64,000 nucleotides of DNA from Gordonia sediminis (GTDB taxonomy: Bacteria; Actinomycetota; Actinomycetes; Mycobacteriales; Mycobacteriaceae): contig RZUM01000004.1 in NCBI GenBank assembly GCA_004193205.1, positions 372,001-436,000 of the forward strand. The letters run 5' to 3'. Position numbers and translations under genes: made by a program. Below the pieces are notes generated by a model. That model did no database searches, was not told the origin of the DNA, and was given only the letters and a program-made list of their open reading frames with translations. Of this stretch, positions 9,721-19,376 are shown piece by piece. The first letter of the stretch is position 1; each line of letters opens with the position of its first letter.

Positions 9721-11322
9721 CTACAGCAAAGCGTCGACGAAGGCCTCGGGTTCGAACGGCGCCAGGTCGTCGGCGCCCTCACCCAGTCCCACCAGTTTGA
9801 CCGGGACGCCCAGCGCCTCCTGGACGTGGAAGACGATGCCGCCCTTGGCCGTTCCGTCGAGCTTGGTCAGCACGACACCGGTGATGTCGACGACCTCGGC
9901 GAATACGCGGGCCTGGGTCAATCCGTTCTGGCCGACCGTGGCGTCGAGGACCAGCAGGACCTCGTCGACCGGCGCCTTCTTCTCCACGACCCGCTTGACC
10001 TTGCCGAGCTCGTCCATCAGGCCGGTCTTGGTATGCAGACGCCCGGCGGTGTCGATCATCACCACGTCCACCCCGTTCTCGATGCCCTTGTCCACCGCGT
10101 CGAAGGCCACCGACGCGGGATCGGCACCCTCCTTGCCGCGGACCACGTCGGCGCCCACACGCTCACCCCAGGTGTGCAGCTGGTCGGCCGCGGCGGCACG
10201 GAAGGTGTCCGCGGCGCCCAACAACACACGGCGTCCGTCGGCGACGAGCACCCGCGCCAGCTTGCCGGTGGTGGTTGTCTTACCGGTGCCGTTCACGCCG
10301 ACGACGAGCACCACGGCGGGCCCGGCCGCATGCGGTAGCGCACGCACCGACCGGTCGAGTTCGGGGTGCAGCTGCTCGACGAGGACGCGACGCAACAGTG
10401 CGCGTGCCTCGTCGGCGGTCCGGACGTTGCTGGTGGCCAGCTCGGTCCGCAATTTCTCGACGACGGCGGTGGTCGAGGCGGTACCGAGATCGGCCATCAC
10501 CAGCGTGTCCTCGATCTCCTCCCAGCTGTCCTCGTCGAGGTCGCCGGCACCGAGGAGTCCGAGCACGCTCTTGCCGATGGCGCCCTGCGATCGGGCGAGC
10601 CGGCCGCGCAGGCGGCCGAGGCGCCCGGCGGTCGGCGCGATCTCCTCCCGTTCGACGACCAACGTCGCCGACTCGGGGGTGTCGGGCACCTCGACGGGTT
10701 CGACGAGTTCGGGAACCTCGGCGACCTCGGGCTCCGGTGCCGGTGCGGTCTGGGGAACGGTCTCGGCGGTTGCCTCAGGCGTCGTCACGTCCAGGTCGGC
10801 ACCCGAGGGGGCGGTCGAGGTGGTATCGGCGGGTTGTGCGGGCGTCTGTTCCTCGATCGACTCCGGCGCCTCGAGATCGGATGCCTCGAGGTCGGGTGCC
10901 GCGAGATCAGGTATCTCGAGGTCGGGTTCCTCGAGGTCGGGGAGAGCGACGTCAGCGATCGGGCGTTGTGCGGAGTCGCGCGGCACCGACGCGTCGTCGC
11001 CGACGCCGGGTTGCCCGTCGACCTCGGTCCGCTCCACCGGGGGCTGTACGGGCGGCTGAACAGGAGGTTGGGCAGGTTTGGGCTGGGCGGGCTTGGGCGG
11101 TTCGGCGAGGGCGGTGCCGCCGCCCTGGCTGAACGAGAACCCCGATCCGGCCTTGTACCCGCCGGAGCGGTCGACCTGCGGCTTACTACCGTCGACGACC
11201 TGGGTCGTCGGGCGATCGGTGAGCGAGATCCGCCGTCGGCGCGACAGCATGATGCCCAGCGCGATCAACGCCGCGATGAGGATGACCGCGACGATGATTC
11301 CGATGATGATTCCGGTGTTCAC
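9721..11322 (-). CDS. ftsY: SRP receptor FtsY
   Basis: FtsY docks SRP-ribosome complexes at the membrane. Residues 4-26 form a hydrophobic membrane anchor followed by RRRR, then a long acidic and proline-rich linker (to about residue 215) with a repeated DLE-x-PDL pattern, then the NG domain with P-loop VGVNGTGKTTTTGKLA, DTAGR and TKLDGTAKGG. Length 533 is long owing to the linker, usual for actinobacterial FtsY. It lies just downstream of smc as in mycobacteria. Confidence 0.96.
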   Translation of the reverse strand: MNTGIIIGIIVAVILIAALIALGIMLSRRRRISLTDRPTTQVVDGSKPQVDRSGGYKAGSGFSFSQGGGTALAEPPKPAQPKPAQPPVQPPVQPPVERTEVDGQPGVGDDASVPRDSAQRPIADVALPDLEEPDLEIPDLAAPDLEASDLEAPESIEEQTPAQPADTTSTAPSGADLDVTTPEATAETVPQTAPAPEPEVAEVPELVEPVEVPDTPESATLVVEREEIAPTAGRLGRLRGRLARSQGAIGKSVLGLLGAGDLDEDSWEEIEDTLVMADLGTASTTAVVEKLRTELATSNVRTADEARALLRRVLVEQLHPELDRSVRALPHAAGPAVVLVVGVNGTGKTTTTGKLARVLVADGRRVLLGAADTFRAAAADQLHTWGERVGADVVRGKEGADPASVAFDAVDKGIENGVDVVMIDTAGRLHTKTGLMDELGKVKRVVEKKAPVDEVLLVLDATVGQNGLTQARVFAEVVDITGVVLTKLDGTAKGGIVFHVQEALGVPVKLVGLGEGADDLAPFEPEAFVDALL

Positions 11323-11413
11323 TCTGGTTGTCCTGTTCTCCGCTGCGGCACTGCGCCGCCGTGGGTGCTGCCCTCGACGCTACGGCCCGCGCGGGCCGCT
11401 AGTAGGGCGGGTC

Positions 11414-14400
11414 TCATTGTGTTCCGGTACCGGCGGCGACGGGGATGTCGACCCCGCGCAGACGTTGCGAGATCACCGTGGTGATGCCGTCGCCGCGCAT
11501 GCTGACGCCGTAGAGAGCGTCGGCCACCTCCATGGTCGGTTTCTGGTGGGTGATCACGATCAGCTGCGAACGCTCGCGCAGCTGGGAGAACAGCGCGATG
11601 AGTCGTCGCAGGTTGGTGTCGTCGAGTGCGGCCTCGACCTCGTCCATCACGTAGAACGGGGACGGACGCGCCCGGAAGATCGCGACCAGCATCGCCACCG
11701 CGGTCAGCGACTTCTCACCGCCGGACAGCAACGACAGCCGCTTGACCTTCTTGCCCGGTGGTCGGGCCTCCACCTCGATGCCGGTGGTCAGCATGTCCGA
11801 CGGGTCGGTCAGGACCAGCCGCCCCTCGCCCCCGGGGAACAGCGTGGCGAACACCTGCTCGAATTCCCGCTCCACGTCGGCGTAGGCCTCGGTGAACACC
11901 TGCAGGATGCGGGCATCGACCTCCTCGACCACCGCGAGCAGGTCGCGACGGGCCGCCTTGACGTCCTCGAGCTGCGCGGACAGGAAGTTATAGCGTTCCT
12001 CGAGCGCGGCGAACTCCTCGAGTGCCAGCGGATTGACCTTGCCCAGGGTGTTGAGGTCCTTCTGCGCCTTCTTCGCTCGGGCCTCCTGGGTCGCGCGGTC
12101 ATAGGGCATCGGCGCGGGGGCGACCACCGCATCACCGCGCTCCTTGGCCTGCTCGTACTCCGCCATCTCCAGGGCCGATGGCGGCAACGGGACGTCCGGA
12201 CCGTATTCGGCGACGAGATCGTCCGGCGCGACCGCGAACGTCTCGAGGATCTGCTCTTCGAGCTGTTCGATGCGCAGGGCGGCCTGCGCGCGGGCCATCT
12301 CGTCGCGGTGAACGGCGTCGCGGAGATCGTTGAGCCGGGCGGTGAGCTCGGCGGCCTGCTGTTTGAGCCCGTCGAGGGCGGCGGTCCGCTGGGCCCGCAC
12401 CTGCTCGAGCTCGTCACGACCGGCCTGCGCCATCTGTACGGCAGACGACAGCCGCGCGGAGACCTCCGCACCGGCCTGCGCCACCGCCGACGCCACCTCG
12501 GCGGCCCGACGACGCGCGCGGTCCTGCTGCTCGGCCCGCACCCGGGCCTCACGTTCGCGCTGTGCGGCGCGGCGCAGCGAATCGGCCTTGCCCCGCACCG
12601 ACGCGAGACGTTCCTCGGCGGTACGCAGCTGTAGGCGGGCCTCCATCTCCGAGGCCCGGGCCGCGGCGAGGGCTTCGGCCGCGGCCGCGCGCGGGCCGTC
12701 GTCACCGACGTGCCCCGGAGCGGTCTCCGATTCGTCGCGCGCGTAGCGCAGCCGCTCCTCGAGTTCGTGGAGTTTGGTCATGGTCTCGGCCCGGCCCTCG
12801 TCGGCCTTGTCCCGCTGCCGGGTCAGCCGGTCGGCCTCGGCACGCGCGGCCCGGATCTCGTGTCCGAGCCGGGCCATCTGCTCGTAGGTGCCGCCGACGT
12901 TGGCATCCGATTCGTGCAGGGCCGCGAGTGCTTCCTCGGCGAACTCGCGGCGGGCGTGCTGCTCGGTCACGGCACCGTCGAGCGCCGCCTCGATCTCCTC
13001 GGCGTGGCGGCGCGCGGCGGTCAGCTCGGAGGTCGCGACGTCGATCGCGGACTGCACCTCGAGGGTCGACGGGCGCCGCGACGATCCGCCCTCGATGGAG
13101 GCCGGCCCCACCCGGTCCCCGTCGCGGGTCACCGCGAGCACGCGATGTTGCCGTGCCAGTTCCACACCCTGCTCGGCATCCTCGACCAGGACGGTGTCGG
13201 CGAGCACCACATCGACCGCGCCACGAATCGAGGGTGGACAGTCCACCACCGACGACGCCCACCGTGCGCCGTCGGGAAGGTCGACACCGACACGTCCGCC
13301 CGCCTCCGGCAGACCACCCAGGAGGAGCGCCGCCCGCCCGCCGTCTCCGGACTTCAACGCGGCGAGCGCGCGGACCGCGGCGAGCGCGTCGACGGTGGCG
13401 ATCGCGTCGACGGCAGGGCCGAGCGCACCGGCGATCGCCGTCTCGTAACCCGGCTGCACCGTGAGCAGCTCCGACATCGGCGCCATCAGCCCTTCGGGCG
13501 CGTTCTCCAGCAGCCACGCCCCGCCGTCGTTGCGTTCCAGGCCCACCGACAATGCCTCGATACGGGCCGTCAACGACGCGATCCGCTGCTCGGTCTCGCG
13601 CTGCTCGGTCTGCAGGGACGCGACCCGTTCGTTGGACAGGTTCAGCGCCGTCACGGAACGCTCGTGGTGATCGTCGAGGCCGTGTTCGGCGGTCTCGAAC
13701 TCGCTCAGCGTGGCCGCGGCGGCATCCTGCTGCGACTGGGCCGCGGCCGCCCGGTCGGCGGCGGCGGCAATGGCCGCGGTGAGACGAGCGGTCTCCGCGT
13801 CGACGGATTCGGCCCGCGTGCGCAGGTTGTTCACCTGCCCTTCGAGGCGGGCGAGCCCTTCGCGACGATCGGCGATCGCCCGGACCTCGGCGAGGTGGGC
13901 CCGCTCGGCCTCGGCCGCCGCCTGCTCGCCGCGGTGCAACTCCGCCTGCGCGGCCTCCAGATACTCGGCCGCCGCGCTCACCGTCTCGCCCAGTTCGGCC
14001 TCGGTCAGCGCGGCCTCCTCTGCCTGCCGGTCGAGTTGCTCGGGATCGGGTCCACTGCTCTGGGCGACCGGTTCACGCAGGTAGCGGCTGCGTTCGGCGG
14101 CGACGCGACACGTCGCGTCGACACGCTCGGCGAGAGCGGACAACCGAAACCAGGTCTGCCCGGCCGCGGCGGCCGCGGGCGTGACCGCGGCGAGGAGTTG
14201 TTCGTGTTCGCCGAGTTCGGCGGTGACCCCGTCCAACGCGGCGGTCACCTCGTCCTGCTGGGTGCGCACCTCGTCCTCGACGGCGGTGTGCTCGGCCATC
14301 TCGGAGCGACGCGTCACCAGGTCGTCGGCGGCCAGGCGCAGACGGGCATCGCGCAGGTCGGCCTGCACCGTCTGGGCCCGCCTCGCCACCTCGGCCTGGC

Positions 14401-15019
14401 GTCCGAGCGGTTTGAGTTGCCTGCGCAGTTCCGCGGTCAGATCCGTCAGCCGGGCCAGGTTGGCCTGCATCGAATCGAGTTTGCGGACCGCCTTTTCTTT
14501 GCGTTTGCGGTGCTTGAGGACGCCGGCGGCCTCCTCGATGAAGGCCCGGCGATCCTCGGGACGCGATTCCAGGATCGCCGACAGGCGGCCCTGTCCGACG
14601 ATGACGTGCATCTCCCGGCCGATACCGGAATCGCTGAGGAGTTCCTGCACGTCCATCAGTCGGCACGAGTTGCCGTTGATCTCGTACTCGCCGGCGCCGT
14701 CACGGAACATCCGGCGGGTGATGGACACCTCGGAGTACTCGATCGGTAGCGCACCGTCGGAGTTGTCGATGGTCAGGGTCACCTCGGCGCGCCCGAGCGG
14801 CGGCCGGCCCGAGGTCCCGGCGAAGATGACATCCTCCATCTTCCCGCCGCGCAGCGCCTTGGCGCCCTGCTCGCCCATCACCCAGGTCAGGGCGTCGACG
14901 ACATTGGATTTGCCCGACCCGTTCGGCCCCACCACGCAGGTGATTCCGGGCTCGAATCGCAGCGTCGTCGCCGACGCGAACGACTTGAAGCCCTTGAGAG
15001 TGAGGCTCTTGAGGTGCAC
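11414..15019 (-). CDS. smc: Chromosome segregation ATPase SMC
   Basis: SMC condenses and segregates chromosomes with ScpA/ScpB. The N-terminal head has Walker [10 protein letters not shown] (31-39); two long Ala/Glu/Arg-rich coiled coils flank a hinge at about 510-650; the C-terminal head has the signature [14 protein letters not shown] and Walker [14 protein letters not shown]. At 1201 residues it is full length. It lies upstream of ftsY on the same strand, and acyP precedes it. Confidence 0.97.
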   Translation of the reverse strand: MHLKSLTLKGFKSFASATTLRFEPGITCVVGPNGSGKSNVVDALTWVMGEQGAKALRGGKMEDVIFAGTSGRPPLGRAEVTLTIDNSDGALPIEYSEVSITRRMFRDGAGEYEINGNSCRLMDVQELLSDSGIGREMHVIVGQGRLSAILESRPEDRRAFIEEAAGVLKHRKRKEKAVRKLDSMQANLARLTDLTAELRRQLKPLGRQAEVARRAQTVQADLRDARLRLAADDLVTRRSEMAEHTAVEDEVRTQQDEVTAALDGVTAELGEHEQLLAAVTPAAAAAGQTWFRLSALAERVDATCRVAAERSRYLREPVAQSSGPDPEQLDRQAEEAALTEAELGETVSAAAEYLEAAQAELHRGEQAAAEAERAHLAEVRAIADRREGLARLEGQVNNLRTRAESVDAETARLTAAIAAAADRAAAAQSQQDAAAATLSEFETAEHGLDDHHERSVTALNLSNERVASLQTEQRETEQRIASLTARIEALSVGLERNDGGAWLLENAPEGLMAPMSELLTVQPGYETAIAGALGPAVDAIATVDALAAVRALAALKSGDGGRAALLLGGLPEAGGRVGVDLPDGARWASSVVDCPPSIRGAVDVVLADTVLVEDAEQGVELARQHRVLAVTRDGDRVGPASIEGGSSRRPSTLEVQSAIDVATSELTAARRHAEEIEAALDGAVTEQHARREFAEEALAALHESDANVGGTYEQMARLGHEIRAARAEADRLTRQRDKADEGRAETMTKLHELEERLRYARDESETAPGHVGDDGPRAAAAEALAAARASEMEARLQLRTAEERLASVRGKADSLRRAAQREREARVRAEQQDRARRRAAEVASAVAQAGAEVSARLSSAVQMAQAGRDELEQVRAQRTAALDGLKQQAAELTARLNDLRDAVHRDEMARAQAALRIEQLEEQILETFAVAPDDLVAEYGPDVPLPPSALEMAEYEQAKERGDAVVAPAPMPYDRATQEARAKKAQKDLNTLGKVNPLALEEFAALEERYNFLSAQLEDVKAARRDLLAVVEEVDARILQVFTEAYADVEREFEQVFATLFPGGEGRLVLTDPSDMLTTGIEVEARPPGKKVKRLSLLSGGEKSLTAVAMLVAIFRARPSPFYVMDEVEAALDDTNLRRLIALFSQLRERSQLIVITHQKPTMEVADALYGVSMRGDGITTVISQRLRGVDIPVAAGTGTQ

Positions 15020-15099
15020 GACCGTACAGAGTACTCACCATCACCGCCGAGGAACCGTCACCACGCGGGGCACACGCCGCCCGACGCCGGGAGGGCCTG

Positions 15100-15384
15100 C
15101 TACTTCTCGACGAACCCGCGCAGATCTCCGCGTGCCGGTTCGAACCGTTCGACGACGAGGTCGACGCGTCCGGCGGTGTCGCCGGACCTCAGTGCCGCCA
15201 GCAGTGCTTCGGTCGCCGCGCGGGTCCCCTCGGCGACGACCAGCACCCGACCGTCGGCGAGGTTGGCCGCGTAGCCGACCAGCCCGAGTTCACGCGCGCG
15301 CGATCGGGTCCACCAGCGGAACCCGACACCTTGCACGAATCCGTGCACGTGCGCGGTGAGCCGGACCCGTTCCTCGTCGGACAT
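15100..15384 (-). CDS. acyP: Acylphosphatase
   Basis: A 94-residue acylphosphatase that hydrolyses carboxyl-phosphate bonds such as acetyl phosphate. The signature VQGVGFRWW carries the phosphate-binding arginine, and YAANLADGRVLVVAEG holds the catalytic asparagine. It sits 3 bp from the end of the osmC gene and upstream of smc, as Rv2922A does in M. tuberculosis. Confidence 0.95.
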   Translation of the reverse strand: MSDEERVRLTAHVHGFVQGVGFRWWTRSRARELGLVGYAANLADGRVLVVAEGTRAATEALLAALRSGDTAGRVDLVVERFEPARGDLRGFVEK

Positions 15385-15387
15385 GGG

Positions 15388-15852
15388 TCAGTCCGTCTCG
15401 ATCGCGACGTTCACCTGCGCGCCTGCCTTCAGGGTGCGGCCGACGGTGCACACCGAGTCGATCGCGCGTTGCACGACGATGAGCAGCCGTTCGGCGGCGG
15501 CCTCGTCGAGTTCGGACAGGTCGATCTCGAGAACCTCGTCGAGCACCGGGTAGACCTCGTTGTCGCGGTCGGCCGGACCACTGACACGGATCGTCGCGTC
15601 GTAGTCGTCGCCGAGTCGGCGCGACAGCGGCCGGTCCGACGACATGCCCGAGCAGGCCGCGAGCGCGATCTTGAGCAGTTCGCCCGGTGTGAAGACACCC
15701 TCGACGTCCTCGGACCCGACGAGTACCTCGGCACCGCGCGAGCTGCGACCGGTGTAGCGGCGCGTGCCGGTGCGTTCCACCCACAGTTCGGTGTGTGGCT
15801 TGTCCGTCGCGTCGGCGGCCGGAGCCTGCGCGGTCTGCTGGTCGATGGTCAT
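15388..15852 (-). CDS. OsmC/Ohr family peroxiredoxin-like protein
   Basis: OsmC-fold proteins reduce organic peroxides with paired cysteines. This 154-residue protein has CSGM near residue 80 of the fold and a second cysteine in [10 protein letters not shown], the expected pair. Its ATG (15850-15852) overlaps the mutM stop as ATGA, which decides the start over an open frame that reads much further upstream through mutM. Homologous to Rv2923c in the same position. Translational coupling to MutM fits a role in oxidative stress. Confidence 0.88.
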   Translation of the reverse strand: MTIDQQTAQAPAADATDKPHTELWVERTGTRRYTGRSSRGAEVLVGSEDVEGVFTPGELLKIALAACSGMSSDRPLSRRLGDDYDATIRVSGPADRDNEVYPVLDEVLEIDLSELDEAAAERLLIVVQRAIDSVCTVGRTLKAGAQVNVAIETD

Positions 15853-16883
15853 GGTTGCTGCGTCATTCCTTCTCGTTTCGTCCCGTCGCGTGCGGTTGCT
15901 GCACGGGGTGCGTGTGCGACAACGCGCACCGGCGGCGTTTGCTTCCGCGCCGTCGGAGGCGTCGCCGTCGGGGGCGTCGCTGTCCGGGGCGCTGGCGTCC
16001 GTGCCGACGCCCGACGTTGGCATCGCGGGCAATAGTACGAGCTTCGGTTCATGAACTGCTCGCGACGCATGATCGCGCCGCAGCGACGGCAGGGTTCGCC
16101 CTCGCGCCCGTAGGCGTTCAGGGAGCGTTCGAAGTATCCCGACTGACCGTTGACGTTGACATAGAGCGCGTCGAAGGAGGTGCCGCCGACCGCCAGCGCC
16201 TCACCCATCACCGCGGTGACGGCGGCGACGAGTTCGGTGAGTTTGGCACGACTGAGCCGGTCGGCACCGCGACCGCCGTGAATCCGGCTGCGCCACAACG
16301 CCTCGTCGGCGTAGATGTTACCCACACCGGAGATGACGGTCTGGTCGAGCAGGACCCGTTTGATCTCGCTGTGGCGCGCGGCCATCGCCGCGATCACCGC
16401 GCCGACGTCGAACGCTGGATCGAACGGATCGGGTGCGATGTGGGCGATGGACTCCGGCAGCCGGCCCGGCGGAGCCGGCGCGCGGGATGCGACCGGTCCG
16501 GCGTACTCGTCGACATGCCAGCCGCCGAAGGTGCGCTGGTCGACGAAACGCAACTCGTTGCCGTCGTCGAGGGTTGCCCGGATCCGGAGATGCACATGGT
16601 CGGGGTCACCGACACGGGTGATCAGCATCTGACCGCTCATCCCCAAGTGGACCACGAGCGGGAACGAATCGGTGTGGTCGCCGATGTCGAGCCACAGGTA
16701 CTTACCCCGACGATGCACCCCGGCGACCGGCCGGCCGAGCAGTCGACCAGTCAGATCCGCCGCACCACCGAGCTGGCGGCGCACCGACCGCGGATGCAGC
16801 ACCTCCACGGCGACGATGCGCCGCCCCTCGACATGGTCGGCAAGACCTCGGCGTACGGTCTCCACCTCAGGTAACTCCGGCAC
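15849..16883 (-). CDS. mutM: Formamidopyrimidine-DNA glycosylase MutM (Fpg)
   Basis: Removes 8-oxoguanine and FaPy lesions. It starts [10 protein letters not shown], with Pro2/Glu3 catalytic; an H2TH region ([15 protein letters not shown]) and a C-terminal zinc finger (CRRCG...CPRC) are complete. After the finger it continues for about 55 residues of Ala/Thr/Pro/Arg-rich sequence with a TATPPTA repeat, so the protein is 344 residues against about 270-290 for the family. Coupled to the osmC gene by a 4-bp overlap; rnc precedes it by 13 bp. Confidence 0.95.
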   Translation of the reverse strand: MPELPEVETVRRGLADHVEGRRIVAVEVLHPRSVRRQLGGAADLTGRLLGRPVAGVHRRGKYLWLDIGDHTDSFPLVVHLGMSGQMLITRVGDPDHVHLRIRATLDDGNELRFVDQRTFGGWHVDEYAGPVASRAPAPPGRLPESIAHIAPDPFDPAFDVGAVIAAMAARHSEIKRVLLDQTVISGVGNIYADEALWRSRIHGGRGADRLSRAKLTELVAAVTAVMGEALAVGGTSFDALYVNVNGQSGYFERSLNAYGREGEPCRRCGAIMRREQFMNRSSYYCPRCQRRASARTPAPRTATPPTATPPTARKQTPPVRVVAHAPRAATARDGTKREGMTQQP

Positions 16884-16896
16884 GGCCGCCTACCGC

Positions 16897-17631
16897 TCAG
16901 CTCGAGGATGCACGCTCGGTGAGCGTCTGCCAGGCGAGGGCGGCCGCCTTCTGCTCGGCCTCCTTCTTGGTGCGTCCGGTGCCCTGACCGAGGCTCTCCC
17001 CCGCCACCACGGCCACCGCGGTGAACTCCTTGTTGTGATCGGGCCCCGTGGAAGTGATCTGGTAGTGCGGCGGTCCGTACCCGCCCTCCGCCGAGAGTTC
17101 TTGCAGCGACGTCTTCCAGTCCAGGCCTGCGCCGAGATGTCCGGCGCGCCCGATGATCTCGTCGAACAGCCCAAGGATGACGGTCTTGCATTCGGCCAGT
17201 CCGTGTTCGAGATACAGTGCGCCGAACAGTGATTCGAGGCCGTCGGCGAGAATACTGTCCTTGTCGCGGCCGCCGGTCAGTTCCTCGCCACGACCGAGGT
17301 AGAGATGACGTCCGAGCCCGCCCGGGCCGAGATCCCGCGCGACGTCGGCGAGCGCGTGCATGTTCACCACGCTCGCACGGATCTTCGCGAGTTCGCCCTC
17401 GGTCTTGTCCGGGTACCGTAGATACAGCCGTTCGGTGATGATCACCCCGAGGACGGAGTCGCCGAGGAACTCCAGGCGTTCGTTGGTCGGGAGTCCACCA
17501 TTCTCGTAGGCATAGGAGCGGTGTGTCAGCGCCAGCGTCAGCAGCTCCGGGGACAGTTGCGCCGGCAATGCGTCGAGCAGATCAGCGAACTTGTTGGGCG
17601 AGACCCCATCCCCGGCGGTCGCTTCGGTCAC
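16897..17631 (-). CDS. rnc: Ribonuclease III
   Basis: RNase III cleaves double-stranded RNA in rRNA and mRNA processing. The catalytic signature [13 protein letters not shown] and the later EDP-equivalent acidic region ([14 protein letters not shown]) are intact, and a dsRNA-binding domain fills the last 70 residues ([14 protein letters not shown] ... [13 protein letters not shown]). Two GTG starts are possible: 17649, overlapping the upstream stop, and 17631, which sits 4-7 nt after GGAGGAGG. The latter has the better ribosome site and gives 244 residues. Confidence 0.95.
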   Translation of the reverse strand: MTEATAGDGVSPNKFADLLDALPAQLSPELLTLALTHRSYAYENGGLPTNERLEFLGDSVLGVIITERLYLRYPDKTEGELAKIRASVVNMHALADVARDLGPGGLGRHLYLGRGEELTGGRDKDSILADGLESLFGALYLEHGLAECKTVILGLFDEIIGRAGHLGAGLDWKTSLQELSAEGGYGPPHYQITSTGPDHNKEFTAVAVVAGESLGQGTGRTKKEAEQKAAALAWQTLTERASSS

Positions 17632-17645
17632 CTTTCCTCCTCCGG

Positions 17646-18287
17646 TCACTGACCTCGGCCATCATCCCGGCTGTCGGGCGTGGGCTCGTCCCCGCCGGCC
17701 GACGTGCCGAGCTTGTCACGCAACGCGGCCCAGCGCGGGTCGATGATCTCGTGGGAGTGGTCGGCCTCGGCGACCGCGAGACGAACACCGCATTCAGGAC
17801 ACAACCCCGGGCAGTCGTCGGAGCACAGCGGCGCCATCGGTAGCTCCATGGCCACGGCGTCGATGATGGACTGCTCCAGGTCGATCCGATCGTCGACGAC
17901 GCGGTGCATGTCGTCGGCGTCGGTGGTCTGGTCGGTCGTGCTGTCGGGATAGGCGAACAGCTCGGTGAGGAACACCGTCACGGTGCCGTCGAGGGGTTCG
18001 AGGCACCGCGCACACTGGCCCTCGGTCTCACCGCTGACCGTTCCCGTCACCAGGACTCCCTCGGTGACCGACTCGAGCCGCAGGTCGAGGTCGACCTCCG
18101 AGTCGGCCGGGATGCCGATCATGTCCAGCCCGATCTTCTCGGGCGTCACGACGGTGCGGTGCACCTCCGTCATGGTGCCGGCGCGGCGATTCAGCGACCG
18201 GATGTCGATGACGAAGGGATCGCGCGACGGGCCGCCGGCACCGCCGGGCGCCGCGTCACCCGCTGCGCTCTTCACGTGATCAGTCAC
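17646..18287 (-). CDS. DUF177 (YceD) family protein
   Basis: YceD-family protein linked to 23S rRNA or L32 biogenesis in other bacteria. Two CxxC pairs are visible: CARCLEP in the middle and CPGLCPEC near the C-terminus, consistent with metal binding. In many bacteria rpmF follows directly, but here rnc does, as in mycobacteria (Rv2926c). Length 213 is normal, with a 20-residue Gly/Ala-rich N-terminal extension. Its stop overlaps the upstream candidate start of rnc. Confidence 0.85.
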   Translation of the reverse strand: MTDHVKSAAGDAAPGGAGGPSRDPFVIDIRSLNRRAGTMTEVHRTVVTPEKIGLDMIGIPADSEVDLDLRLESVTEGVLVTGTVSGETEGQCARCLEPLDGTVTVFLTELFAYPDSTTDQTTDADDMHRVVDDRIDLEQSIIDAVAMELPMAPLCSDDCPGLCPECGVRLAVAEADHSHEIIDPRWAALRDKLGTSAGGDEPTPDSRDDGRGQ

Positions 18288-18355
18288 AGTTGCACGATAC
18301 GCCCGAGCACCGGGCGGAGTTCGAATGTCCCCGCCCGGCGGCCGAATGCCCCGGA

Positions 18356-19183
18356 TCAGACCGCCAGCGGCGCACCCGATTCGTCGATCCGGTCCCGCGT
18401 CGGGCCGGCGGCCCCGCGCGGTGCGGGCGCCTCGTCCACGCTGCGGGGGTACTCCACGTAGTCGTGCATGGCGGCACCGGTGCGCAGCTGATGCCGTCCA
18501 CGGTTCACCGAACGCAGTGTGCCGGTGAGGATCTCCTCGAACCCGGCGAGCTTCTCGTCGACGTAGACGTCGCAGTCACCGCGCAGCCGGTCGGCCTCGG
18601 CGTGGGCGGCGTCGATGATGCGTTCGGCCTCGGACTTCGCCGCCGCCACGACCTCGGTCTCGGAGACGAGCCGCTGCTGTTCGGCGATCCCGTCGGCCAC
18701 CGACTTGTCGTAGGTGTTGTTCGCCGAGTCGATGGTGCGCTGGGCCTCGGCGCGTGCCCGGCCGGTGACGGCCTCGAATTCGCGTGCCGCGCTCGTCGAG
18801 AGCCGGTGGGCCTCGCCGGTCGCCTCGTCGACGAGCTGGCGCCCGTGGGCGCTCGCCTCATCGACCATCCGATCGGCCTGGGCCTTCGCCTCGGCGAGGA
18901 TGCGGTCGGCCTCCGCACGCGCGTGGGCCAGCACCGCCTCGGACTCCGAGTCGGCCTTGTTGATAACGGTGTCCGCGTGATGACGCGCGTTGCCGACCAG
19001 GGAATCCCGCTGATCGAGCACATCCTGCGCGTCGTCGAGTTCACCCGGAATCGAATCCTTGATGTCGTCGAGCAGTTCGAGCACATCCCCGCGCGGGACG
19101 ACGCATCCCGCCGTCATCGGGACACTTCGCGCTTCCTCGACGATCGCGACGAGTTCGTCGAGCGCTTCAAAAACCCGGTACAC
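18356..19183 (-). CDS. sepIVA: DivIVA-like septation factor SepIVA
   Basis: A 275-residue coiled-coil protein: short N-terminal DivIVA-like region (MYRVFEALDELVAIVEEA), then about 150 residues of Ala/Glu-rich helix with repeated ARAEADRI-type blocks, and a disordered tail. It matches the septum-associated SepIVA (Rv2927c/MSMEG_2416) in composition, length and position downstream of which DUF177 and rnc follow. It probably acts in division and tip growth at the cytoplasmic face of the membrane. Divergent from rpoN, with 193 bp between starts. Confidence 0.88.
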   Translation of the reverse strand: MYRVFEALDELVAIVEEARSVPMTAGCVVPRGDVLELLDDIKDSIPGELDDAQDVLDQRDSLVGNARHHADTVINKADSESEAVLAHARAEADRILAEAKAQADRMVDEASAHGRQLVDEATGEAHRLSTSAAREFEAVTGRARAEAQRTIDSANNTYDKSVADGIAEQQRLVSETEVVAAAKSEAERIIDAAHAEADRLRGDCDVYVDEKLAGFEEILTGTLRSVNRGRHQLRTGAAMHDYVEYPRSVDEAPAPRGAAGPTRDRIDESGAPLAV

Positions 19184-19376
19184 AGCAACCCCAATCCGGC
19201 GAATGCCTTGGTCAGTTCAGGCAACAACTGTGACCAGTGTGCCGAATGTTGCGCCTGTGACTGGTGAAGGCGGGGGTCGGGCGTGTCGGATTCTCGTGAA
19301 CCGATCGATGTCTTGACGTCCGTGTCGGCGCTGGCGACGATTCGGGAAGGTCATCAACCCCGATGAGGGGACCATC

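Noticed and set aside
12710-14749. 679-codon plus-strand frame opposite smc
   Set aside because: It mirrors the coiled-coil region of SMC in antisense; no ribosome site or domain.
19210-19260. ACCAGT/ACTGGT dyad in the sepIVA-rpoN gap as a regulator site
   Set aside because: Only six matching bases with a long spacer; likely by chance.
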